NCBI GenBank assembly: GCA_913057645.1
Contig: CAJXOU010000003.1
Location: 1-64,000 of the forward strand
Direction of reading: 5' to 3'
From: an uncultured Rhodobiaceae bacterium
Lineage (GTDB): Bacteria > Pseudomonadota > Alphaproteobacteria > Parvibaculales > Parvibaculaceae
Length of the DNA: 64,000 nucleotides
Shown: positions 8,045-18,165 of the stretch, one piece after another
Layout of the letters: every line of letters begins with the position of its first letter
Position numbering within the stretch: position 1 is the stretch's first letter
Notes under the pieces: generated by a model
Database searches by the model: none
What the model was told of the DNA's origin: nothing
The model's input: only the letters and a program-made list of their open reading frames with translations
Position numbers and translations under genes: made by a program

Positions 8045-8224
8045 TCAGCCGGCGAGCGCCGTCGCGACCTTGTTGAAGAGAGAGTCGTTGAGCGCCGTGC
8101 CCGTGGTGCCGACGATGGAGATGATGACGGCGGAAATGCCGGCCACGATCAGCGCATATTCGATTGCGGTTGCGCCCCGTGTGTCGGACCGGAAAGCCCG
8201 AACAAAATTCCCGAAACCCGACAT
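8045..8224 (-). CDS. Flp/Fap-type pilin (59 residues, not in the ORF track)
   Basis: Translating the minus strand gives a 59-residue protein that the ORF track omitted for length. It has a short basic leader, then RGATAIEYALIVAGISAVII, the exact architecture of Flp pilins: Gly before the processing site, Glu and Tyr at +5/+6, then a hydrophobic helix. The C-terminus is LNDSLFNKVATALAG. An AGAGGG ribosome-binding site precedes the ATG. It is 30 bp downstream of mutT and no tad/cpa assembly genes are in the window, so it is an orphan pilin. Export and processing would need a TadV/CpaA prepilin peptidase encoded elsewhere. Confidence 0.9.
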   Translation of the reverse strand: MSGFGNFVRAFRSDTRGATAIEYALIVAGISAVIISIVGTTGTALNDSLFNKVATALAG

Positions 8225-8254
8225 GCCACCCTCTTTTCGTTCGCACGACCTCCC

Positions 8255-8689
8255 TCAGAGGAGATCGCGCAGCACCGCTATCAGCGGCTCATCCGCAGGC
8301 GGCATCGGATAATCCCGAAGCCTGACCGGCGGCACCCAAGTCAGCGCCTGGCCTTCAAGGGGCCTGACCTCCCCCTCCCAGCGCCGGCAGACATAAAGCG
8401 GCATCAGGAGATGGAACCCCTCATAGTCGTGGCTCGCGAAGGTGAGCGGCGCCAGGCACGCCTTCGCGACGTCGATACCGAGTTCTTCCTTCAGTTCCCG
8501 GATCAGGCAGGCCTCGGGTACTTCGCCCTCCTCGACCTTGCCGCCCGGAAACTCCCACAGGCCCGCCAACGGCTTGCCCTCGGGACGCCGGGCGATCAGC
8601 ACCCGGCCATCGGCATCGACAAGCGCGCAGGCAGCGACGAGAAGGAGCCGTTTCGGCCCGCCCGTTCCGCCTTCGCGCTCGTCTGCCAT
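8255..8689 (-). CDS. mutT: 8-oxo-dGTP diphosphatase MutT
   Basis: This 144-residue Nudix hydrolase removes oxidised guanine nucleotides from the pool and so prevents A:T to C:G mutations. The Nudix box is readable as GGKVEEGEVPEACLIRELKEELGI (GX5EX7REUXEEXGU) at about residues 49-71, preceded by GLWEFP, which is characteristic of MutT. Length is normal. It lies downstream of argJ and the parvulin gene on the same strand, and the ppiC-argJ-mutT order next to secA is widely conserved in alphaproteobacteria. Confidence 0.94.
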   Translation of the reverse strand: MADEREGGTGGPKRLLLVAACALVDADGRVLIARRPEGKPLAGLWEFPGGKVEEGEVPEACLIRELKEELGIDVAKACLAPLTFASHDYEGFHLLMPLYVCRRWEGEVRPLEGQALTWVPPVRLRDYPMPPADEPLIAVLRDLL

Positions 8690-8787
8690 GGTCGTGCCTT
8701 CTGGTTAAGGGTTTCACCCGCCGGAGCCTGAAAGGGGCCCGAACGCGCCGGTTCTTCGGATTTTAGTTAAAAATGAGGAAACCGGGA

Positions 8788-10242
8788 TCAGCTTCGATAA
8801 TCCGCATTGATGCGGATGTAGTCGTAGGTGAGATCGCAGGTCCAGACTGTGGCCGAGGACTTGCCGACGCCGACATCGACATCGATGCCGATATCCGAGC
8901 CCTTCATGTGGCGAGCGACGGGTGTTTCGTCGTAACCGGGAACCGCCATGCCGTTCTTCGCGACATCGATCCCGCCGATCCTGATGGTGAGCTTGTCCCT
9001 GTCCGCTGCCTCGCCCGACTTGCCGACCGCCATGACGACGCGACCCCAGTTGGCGTCCTCGCCGGCAATCGCGGTCTTCACCAGCGGCGAATTGGCGATG
9101 GTCATGCCGATTCGCCGCGCCGCCTGATGGCTCTGCGCGCCCGTGACCGCAATGCGGATGAACTTGGTCGCGCCTTCGCCGTCCTTCACCACCTGATGCG
9201 CGAGATCGAGCATCAGATCGTCGAGCGCGGCACGAAATTCGCGCAGACGCGGATCGCCGGCGCGCACGATGGGCGGTTCGTCCTTCATGGCCGCACCCGT
9301 CGCGAAGACCAGCACGCTGTCCGATGTCGAGGTGTCGCTGTCGACCGTGATCGCGTTGAAACTGTCGCGCACGCCGAGCAGCAGCAGTGTCTGCAGGATC
9401 TTTGCCGGGATCGCGGCATCCGTGAAGATGAAGACGAGCATGGTGGCAAGGTCCGGCGCGATCATGCCCGAGCCCTTCGCGATGCCGTTGATCGCAACCT
9501 CGGCGCCGCCGATCCTCACCTTGCGGGTCGCCATCTTCGGATAGGTATCGGTCGTCATGATGGCGCTGGCAGCTTCATCCCACTTGTCCGGCGCGGCGGA
9601 AGCGAGCGCGGCGTCGATACCCTTCACCACCGGCTCCGGGTCCATCGGCTGGCCGATGACGCCGGTCGAGGCGATGAAGACATCCTTCTGGCGGCAATTG
9701 CCTGCCTGCGCGGCCGCGGCGGCCGTCGCCTTGACGGTCGCAACGCCCGCCTTGCCGGTAAAGGCATTGGAATTGCCGGAATTGACGACGAGCATTCGCC
9801 CTTCGCCATTGTCGCCGACATTGTTGCGGCACCATTCGACCGGCGCGGAAGCCGTTTTCGAGGTGGTGAAGACGCCGGCTGCCTGTGTGCCTTCCGCCAT
9901 GCGGACAACGAGAAGATCCGTGCGGCCCTTGTACTTGATGCCCGCCGCCACGGTGCCGAGTTCGACGCCGCCGATGGGCGGAAGCTTCGCGTAAGCCTTC
10001 GGCGCGAGTGGCGAAACCCTGGGCGCGGCCTTCTTCCTTGCCGGCTTCTTCGCGGGCTTGCGGGCCGCTTTCGCGGCTGGCTTTTCAGCGGCCTTCGCCC
10101 TGGCGCGGACGGCTTTCTTCGGCTTCGCGGTCTTGCGCTGGGCGCGCGACGGCTTCGCCTTGCTGCGCGGCTTCGCTTTTGCCTTGCCGCTCGTCTTGCG
10201 CTTCGGTTTCGCCGAAGCCTTCACGCTCTTCTTGACCGCCAT
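8788..10242 (-). CDS. argJ: ArgJ ornithine acetyltransferase with histone-like N-terminal tail
   Basis: ArgJ transfers acetyl from N-acetylornithine to glutamate in the cyclic arginine pathway, and some members also make N-acetylglutamate from acetyl-CoA. The core from about residue 80 is typical: GIKYKGRTDLLVV, NSGNSNAFTGKAG, and the self-cleavage motif GSGMIAPDLATML with the nucleophilic Thr at residue 267. Alpha and beta chains are produced by autoproteolysis before that Thr. Unusual is the first ~75 residues, an almost pure Lys/Ala/Arg/Pro tail (KPKRKTSGKAKAK, KAARKPAKKPARKKA) like bacterial histone H1 homologues. Ordinary ArgJ proteins are about 400-415 residues; this one is 484. An internal start before the core has no obvious support, since no ATG is visible in the tail apart from codon 1. 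Confidence 0.93.
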   Translation of the reverse strand: MAVKKSVKASAKPKRKTSGKAKAKPRSKAKPSRAQRKTAKPKKAVRARAKAAEKPAAKAARKPAKKPARKKAAPRVSPLAPKAYAKLPPIGGVELGTVAAGIKYKGRTDLLVVRMAEGTQAAGVFTTSKTASAPVEWCRNNVGDNGEGRMLVVNSGNSNAFTGKAGVATVKATAAAAAQAGNCRQKDVFIASTGVIGQPMDPEPVVKGIDAALASAAPDKWDEAASAIMTTDTYPKMATRKVRIGGAEVAINGIAKGSGMIAPDLATMLVFIFTDAAIPAKILQTLLLLGVRDSFNAITVDSDTSTSDSVLVFATGAAMKDEPPIVRAGDPRLREFRAALDDLMLDLAHQVVKDGEGATKFIRIAVTGAQSHQAARRIGMTIANSPLVKTAIAGEDANWGRVVMAVGKSGEAADRDKLTIRIGGIDVAKNGMAVPGYDETPVARHMKGSDIGIDVDVGVGKSSATVWTCDLTYDYIRINADYRS

Positions 10243-10274
10243 CCGCCGCTCCGCCTGCCCGCTGTTTCCCTGGA

Positions 10275-11138
10275 TTACTCCTGCGGCACGATCTGCGGGC
10301 GTCCGCCTGAAGGTGCTGCCTCGTCGACGCCGATAATCTCGATCTTTGCCTCGTTGCGCAAACCTTCCATGAGCTTCTGTCCCTCCTGACGCGCGATCTG
10401 ACGGATGATGTCCTCGCGCGCTTCCTCGAAGGACGGCTTCGGGACATCGCGGAATTCGACCAACTTGATCACATGCCAGCCGAACTGGGTCTCGACGGGC
10501 GCCGAAACCTCGCCGGGTTCGAGACCGAAGACGGCATCGCCGAACTGCGGCACCATGTCTTCCTTGCGAAACCAGCCGAGGTCGCCGCCATCGGCGGAGC
10601 TGCCGTCGCGCGAATGCTCCTTCGCGGCATCCTCGAAGCTCTTTCCGTCCGCAATCTCCGCGGCGATCCTGTCTGCCTCTTCCTTCGTTTCGACGAGGAT
10701 GTGCTTTGCGTTCGCTTCCTGCTCGGCGGGCGCGTTCTTCACATTCTCGTCATAGAAGGCGCGAACCGCCTCGTCGGTCACCTTGTCCTGCATGAGCTGG
10801 ACCCAGTAGACGTCGCGCAGCGCCTTCTCGTTGAAATAGTCCTGACGGCGCTTCACGGCCGGATCGTCGTCGACATGCTTTTCCTCCGCGGCAAGCGCCA
10901 CGACACGGCGGTCGATCAGCATGCCAAGAAGGTACTGGAACCGCATTTCCGGCTCGAGCCGCGCCAGCGCCGCTCCCATTTCCTCGTCCGCCATCGCAAT
11001 GTCCGAATAGCTGATCGGCGTGCCGTTGACCCTGGCCACGGTTTCGTCGGCGGCGGCGCTTTCCTCCTGCGCGAATGCGCCCGTGCCGGCAAGAAACGAG
11101 AACGCCAGGGCGGCAAGGACGTGGCGGGAAACGGACAT
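10275..11138 (-). CDS. Parvulin-type periplasmic peptidyl-prolyl isomerase
   Basis: A 287-residue exported protein with a signal peptide (cleavage near AFAQEE) and a helical SurA-N-like region with VNGTPISYSD. The parvulin domain spans about residues 145-245, with the AKHILVETKEEAD and GGDLGWFRKEDMVPQFGDAVF motifs and QFGWHVIKL near its end. It would catalyse proline isomerisation and chaperone secreted or outer-membrane proteins in the periplasm. It is divergent from secA and upstream of argJ on the minus strand. The link with SecA secretion fits its location. It could be named ppiC or prsA-like, but no specific symbol is safe. Confidence 0.9.
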   Translation of the reverse strand: MSVSRHVLAALAFSFLAGTGAFAQEESAAADETVARVNGTPISYSDIAMADEEMGAALARLEPEMRFQYLLGMLIDRRVVALAAEEKHVDDDPAVKRRQDYFNEKALRDVYWVQLMQDKVTDEAVRAFYDENVKNAPAEQEANAKHILVETKEEADRIAAEIADGKSFEDAAKEHSRDGSSADGGDLGWFRKEDMVPQFGDAVFGLEPGEVSAPVETQFGWHVIKLVEFRDVPKPSFEEAREDIIRQIARQEGQKLMEGLRNEAKIEIIGVDEAAPSGGRPQIVPQE

Positions 11139-11434
11139 GAAAGAACCTTCCTTGTGACTTCAGAACCCCGAACCGGGGTGTGGAGGCGGCAAACGGCCTT
11201 CTGCAGGGCCACATCGAGGATAGGCCGGGTGAAAAGGCGGAATTTTGGCGGGCCATAATGACGGCAGGGTCCCGGCCACACAAGCGCCACACACCGGACC
11301 TAGATCGGGACACAAATGGAGCGAATCCGGCGGATTCGCGACACCGCGACGGCTTTCCGCCCGGTCCGCGTTCGATTGACAAGGATGGGACGCCCCCTTA
11401 CATCGGGAGCGCACCGCAAGAGGAATGTGACCTG
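11139..11434. other. Divergent intergenic region, parvulin gene/secA
   Basis: These 296 bp separate the starts of the parvulin gene (minus) and secA (plus), and must hold both promoters. An AGAGGA ribosome-binding site lies before the secA ATG. I see no additional open frame with coding character and no convincing riboswitch. Confidence 0.5.
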
Positions 11435-14161
<2,727 letters not shown>

Positions 14162-14185
14162 CGCGCGCGGCAGCTGCCGGATACA

Positions 14186-14216
14186 AAAAGGGCCGCCCCG
14201 AAGGTGCGGCCCTTTT
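14186..14216 (+). terminator. Rho-independent terminator of secA
   Basis: An 11-bp perfect stem (AAAAGGGCCGC / GCGGCCCTTTT) with a 9-nt loop begins 24 bp after the secA stop, with a T-rich 3' side. Because both arms carry A/T tracts it can work in both directions, ending the convergent MFS gene as well. Confidence 0.88.
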
Positions 14217-14236
14217 CCTTTGTGCCGAAGCTGGCC

Positions 14237-15601
14237 TCAGGCGCGACGACCGTCCGACGCCGCCTTCTTCAGATGATGCCCGGCAAGGAAGTAGTGCGCC
14301 GCCGCCCATATGTTCAGCATTGCCGTGCCGAAGAGCGCCCAGCGCAACGACTGGTTGCCCATGCCCATCGTGTAGTTGAAGAAGTCCGACAGGATGCCGA
14401 CGAATTGCGGACCGAAGCCGAGGCCGATGATGTTGATGATGAAGAGCATCACGGCGGAGGCAAGCGCGCGCTTGGCCGGCGGCGTCAGCGTCTGGATCAT
14501 CGCGAAGGACGGCCCGAGATAGAACGCGCCGAGGAACGAGATCGGCACGTAGAGAACCCAGAGGATCGAAACCGGGTATCCCGCCACATGGAAGGCCGGC
14601 CAGTTGTCCATGAGATAGAAGGCGACGATGAACGGCACCACCAGAACCTTCGCCCAGGCGACGACCCAGGTGTTCCAGCGCACGTCCTTCGCGGCCAGCC
14701 TGTCGGTCAGCCGTCCGCCGAAATAGGCGCCGAAGCCGCCGACAATGCCGACCATCAGGGCGAGAAAGGTCGAGACTTCGCCGATGGACATGCCATGCGT
14801 GCGGATGAGAAAGGCCGGTCCCCACATGACGCCGCCATAGCCGACAAAGGAGGTGATCGTGACACCGCAGACGACATGGCGCGCCGCCGCCGTGTGCCAG
14901 AGATGGTGGAACCCTTCCTTGACGATAACGAGACCCGTCTTGAAGTTGAGCGGCGCGTCGGATTTTTCCGGTGCCATGCCGTCGGCGCCGCCGCGCTCCG
15001 GCTCCTTGAGCGTGAAGCGGACGAGGAGCGCGAGCACAAGGCCCGGCAGACCGACCACGAAGAAGGCGGCGCGCCAGCCGTACCAGACCGCGACCCAGCC
15101 GCCGACCAGAAAACCGATCATCACGCCGAAATAGACGCCGAGCGAATAGATCGCCATCGCGCTGGCACGTTCGTTCGGCGCATACATGTCTGCGATCATC
15201 GAATGGGAAGGCGGGCTCGATCCCGCTTCGCCGACACCGACGCCGATACGCGCGAGCGCGAGCTGCCAGAAATTTCCGGCGAGACCGCAAAGCGCCGTCA
15301 TGCCGCTCCAGATCGCGATCGCCCAGGCGATGATGTTGCGCCGGTTGCCGCGGTCGGCGATGAGGGCGATCGGAATGCCGAGTGTCGCGTAGAAGATCGC
15401 AAAGGCGATGCCTGAGAGAAAGCCGAGCTGCGTGTCGGAAAGAAGGAGATCCGCCTTGATGGGTTCAAGAAGGATTCCCATGATGTTCCGATCGACATGG
15501 CTCGACGTGTAGCCAAGCACGAGGATCATCAGCGCATAGCGTCTGTACCCCGGCGACAGTGTGGCAGGCGTCGCCCCTTTCGCCATTGTGGCTTCGGCCA
15601 T
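14237..15601 (-). CDS. MFS transporter, spinster-like
   Basis: A 454-residue inner-membrane major facilitator with about 12 hydrophobic segments. The loop 2-3 signature is IALIADRGNRRNIIAWAIAIWS, and ARIGVGVGEAGSSPPSHSMIADM after TM4 is typical of the spinster-like/hexuronate-type MFS clade. The translation start at 15601 is backed by a strong GGGGAGAGGGA ribosome-binding site. It is divergent from the tandem epoxide hydrolases with 144 bp between the starts, suggesting shared control and transport of the compound they process. The substrate is unknown. Likely ended by the bidirectional hairpin next to secA. Confidence 0.88.
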   Translation of the reverse strand: MAEATMAKGATPATLSPGYRRYALMILVLGYTSSHVDRNIMGILLEPIKADLLLSDTQLGFLSGIAFAIFYATLGIPIALIADRGNRRNIIAWAIAIWSGMTALCGLAGNFWQLALARIGVGVGEAGSSPPSHSMIADMYAPNERASAMAIYSLGVYFGVMIGFLVGGWVAVWYGWRAAFFVVGLPGLVLALLVRFTLKEPERGGADGMAPEKSDAPLNFKTGLVIVKEGFHHLWHTAAARHVVCGVTITSFVGYGGVMWGPAFLIRTHGMSIGEVSTFLALMVGIVGGFGAYFGGRLTDRLAAKDVRWNTWVVAWAKVLVVPFIVAFYLMDNWPAFHVAGYPVSILWVLYVPISFLGAFYLGPSFAMIQTLTPPAKRALASAVMLFIINIIGLGFGPQFVGILSDFFNYTMGMGNQSLRWALFGTAMLNIWAAAHYFLAGHHLKKAASDGRRA

Positions 15602-15745
15602 TCCCTCTCCCCTCAAATATCTTTTCTTTGGTGCGGCAACTCTACTGGCGCTTGCGGGGCATCGCAATCGGCGCTCCTTGCGATGCCGCGCTCCCCTGCC
15701 ATAATCCCTGCAACCAGAAACGCCCATTCACCCGGAGACATCCAG

Positions 15746-16936
15746 ATGTCCGCAAGCAAGCCCGTTCCCTTCACGGTCGATATTCCGCAAGGGAAACTCG
15801 ACGCGATCCGCACCAAGGTCAGCGCCTATGAGTGGCACGAGATGCCCGAGATAGACCCGGGCGCCGACCGCTGGGCCTATGGCACCGACATGGAATACAT
15901 GCGTGAACTTTGCACCTATTGGACGACGAAGTTCGACTGGCGTGCGGCGGAAAGGAAGCTCAACGCGTTCCCGCAGTTTCATGCCGAGATCGACGGCCAG
16001 AAGGTCCATTTCATCCACGTGAAGGGATCGGGCGAGAAGCCCGAGACCGTTCTCATGACGCATGGCTGGCCGGGCTCGGTGTTCGAGTTCAATGCGGTGA
16101 TCGAGCAGCTGGCGCATCCCGAAAAGTTCGGCGGCAATGCCGAAGAGGGAATGAACCTCGTGGTGCCGTCGCTGCCGGGCTACGGCTTTTCCGGAAAGCC
16201 GAAGAAGCCCATAGGCCCGAAGGGAACCGCTGCGCTCTGGGACAAGCTGATGCGGGAGGTGCTCGGCTACGAGACCTATATCGCACAGGGCGGCGACTGG
16301 GGCTCGGTCGTCTCGGGCTGGCTCGCCTACGAGCATTCCGTGACGAAGGGCGGCGGCTGCAAGGCCGTGCATCTCAACATGTATGGCGTGAGGCCCGCGG
16401 CTCTCCCGGAAACCGAAGAGGAAAAGCAATGGGCGGCGGGCGCCGCCATGACCTTCGAACTGGAAAGCGCCTATCTCCGGCTTCAGATGACGAAGCCGCA
16501 GACGCTTTCCTACGGCATGATGGATAGTCCCGTGGGCGCGGCTGCCTGGATCGTCGAAAAGTTCAACGGCTGGTCGGACCGGCGCGGCCCCGACGGCAAG
16601 GAGCACATCGAAAACGCCTATACCAAGGACCAGTTGCTGACCAACGTGATGATTTATCTCGTCACCGGAACCTTCAACACGGCCACCTGGTTCTACCGGG
16701 GCATGTTCGAGGAAGGCGGCACCAGCATGGCACCGGGAACGAAGGTCGACGTCCCTACGGGCATCGCGAACTTTCCGAAGGAGTTTCTCGTCTTCCCGCC
16801 GCGCAGCATGGTGGAGAAGGGATACAACATCGTGCGCTGGAGCGACTTCGAGCATGGCGGTCATTTCGCGGCACTTGAAACCGGTGACGTCTTTGCGGAC
16901 GACGTCCGCGCCTTCGTCAACCAGGTGAAAGGCTGA
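15746..16936 (+). CDS. Epoxide hydrolase (EHN-type), copy 1
   Basis: A 396-residue alpha/beta hydrolase with the N-terminal EHN domain (FTVDIPQGKLDAIRTKV). It has the oxyanion motif HGWPGS, the nucleophile Asp184 in GGDWGS and the catalytic His373 in HGGHFAALE. Such enzymes open epoxides to diols through an aspartyl ester intermediate in the cytoplasm. The start ATG 15746 follows a GGAGA site, and the longer ORF-track frame overlaps the divergent MFS gene. Copy 2 follows after 5 bp, so the pair is a tandem duplication. The substrate might be a terpene or fatty acid epoxide, but this cannot be read from sequence. Confidence 0.92.
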   Translation: MSASKPVPFTVDIPQGKLDAIRTKVSAYEWHEMPEIDPGADRWAYGTDMEYMRELCTYWTTKFDWRAAERKLNAFPQFHAEIDGQKVHFIHVKGSGEKPETVLMTHGWPGSVFEFNAVIEQLAHPEKFGGNAEEGMNLVVPSLPGYGFSGKPKKPIGPKGTAALWDKLMREVLGYETYIAQGGDWGSVVSGWLAYEHSVTKGGGCKAVHLNMYGVRPAALPETEEEKQWAAGAAMTFELESAYLRLQMTKPQTLSYGMMDSPVGAAAWIVEKFNGWSDRRGPDGKEHIENAYTKDQLLTNVMIYLVTGTFNTATWFYRGMFEEGGTSMAPGTKVDVPTGIANFPKEFLVFPPRSMVEKGYNIVRWSDFEHGGHFAALETGDVFADDVRAFVNQVKG

Positions 16937-16941
16937 AGGCC

Positions 16942-18165
16942 ATGACCCATCGCATCGTGCCCGCCGATCCGTTTTCGATCCATGTCCCCGATGCCGAGAT
17001 CGAAGACCTGAAACGGAGGCTGCAACGCACGCGCTTTCCGAACGAACCGCTCGGCAACGAACACTGGGAATACGGTACGAGCCTTCCCTATATGGAGCGG
17101 CTCGTCGAATACTGGCGTGACGATTTCGACTGGCGCGCCGCCGAAGCGAACCTCAACCGCTTTCCGCAATACCGCGCAACGCTGACCGACGACGAGGGCG
17201 AGGATCACACGATCCACTTCATCTACGAGCGGGGCTCGGGCGACAATCCCGTGCCGCTGATTCTCACCCATGGCTGGCCGTCGACCTTCCGGGAATTCCT
17301 CGACGTCGTTGATCCACTCGCGCATCCGGAGAAATACGGGAAACCCGGACCGGCATTCGACGTGATCGTGCCATCGCTGATGGGCTACGGATTTTCCTCG
17401 CTGCCGAGGAAGCCCATCGGCCCTGGCGCCATTGCCGATCTCTGGCACCGGCTGATGACGGAGGTCCTCGGCTACGACCGCTATGCGGCGGAGGCAGGCG
17501 ACTGGGGGAGTTTCGTCACGTCGCGTCTCGCGCTTCAGCATTCGGACGCCGTGATGGGCATTCATCTGACGATGCTGCCGCTCCGGCCACATCTCAAGCA
17601 TGAGAGCCAGCCACCGGTAACGGAAGAGGAAGGCCACTGGATCGCGAAGATGCAGAAGTGGTGGCGACAGGAAGAAGGCTATCGTTCGATCCAGTCGACG
17701 AAGCCGATGGCGCTCGCGTTTGCCGTGATGGACAGTCCTGCCGGTCTCGCCGGCTGGCTCGCCGACAAATATTATCGCCTCGGCGATACCGACAAGACCG
17801 AGACGATGGAAGGCATGATCGCGCGCTTTCCCTTCGATCACATTCTCACCCAGTTTTCGATCTACTGGTTTACCGGAACGATCAATTCGGCGAACACGCT
17901 CTACAAGGCGGGGCCCGCCGAGGGAACGGGGCTTCTGAAGCCCGGAGAAAAAGTGACGGTGCCGACCGCTTATTCGGAGTATCCGATCGACGTGTTGCCG
18001 GATACGCCGCGCTCATGGGCGGAACGCGGATACAACATCGTACGCTGGCGCATGATGGACCGCGGCGGTCATTTCGCGGCGATGGAAGAGCCTGAACTCT
18101 TCGCCGACGACGTGCGCGATGCATTTCACGAAATGGGAATCACGGAAGGAACAAAAGCCGGATGA
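16942..18165 (+). CDS. Epoxide hydrolase (EHN-type), copy 2
   Basis: This 407-residue paralogue of the preceding gene has the same order of elements: EHN domain (FSIHVPDAEIEDLKRRL), HGWPST oxyanion motif, nucleophile Asp187 in AGDWGSF and catalytic His377 in RGGHFAAME. The two copies share architecture but differ clearly in sequence, so the duplication is not recent. Its stop overlaps the start of the downstream SLC13-type transporter (ATGA). Different substrate scope or chirality is plausible but unproven. Confidence 0.92.
   Translation: MTHRIVPADPFSIHVPDAEIEDLKRRLQRTRFPNEPLGNEHWEYGTSLPYMERLVEYWRDDFDWRAAEANLNRFPQYRATLTDDEGEDHTIHFIYERGSGDNPVPLILTHGWPSTFREFLDVVDPLAHPEKYGKPGPAFDVIVPSLMGYGFSSLPRKPIGPGAIADLWHRLMTEVLGYDRYAAEAGDWGSFVTSRLALQHSDAVMGIHLTMLPLRPHLKHESQPPVTEEEGHWIAKMQKWWRQEEGYRSIQSTKPMALAFAVMDSPAGLAGWLADKYYRLGDTDKTETMEGMIARFPFDHILTQFSIYWFTGTINSANTLYKAGPAEGTGLLKPGEKVTVPTAYSEYPIDVLPDTPRSWAERGYNIVRWRMMDRGGHFAAMEEPELFADDVRDAFHEMGITEGTKAG

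Noticed and set aside
8773-10389. 538-codon plus-strand ORF
   Set aside because: It is antisense to argJ; the residues are an Arg/Asp/His-rich shadow typical of high-GC genes, with no motif.
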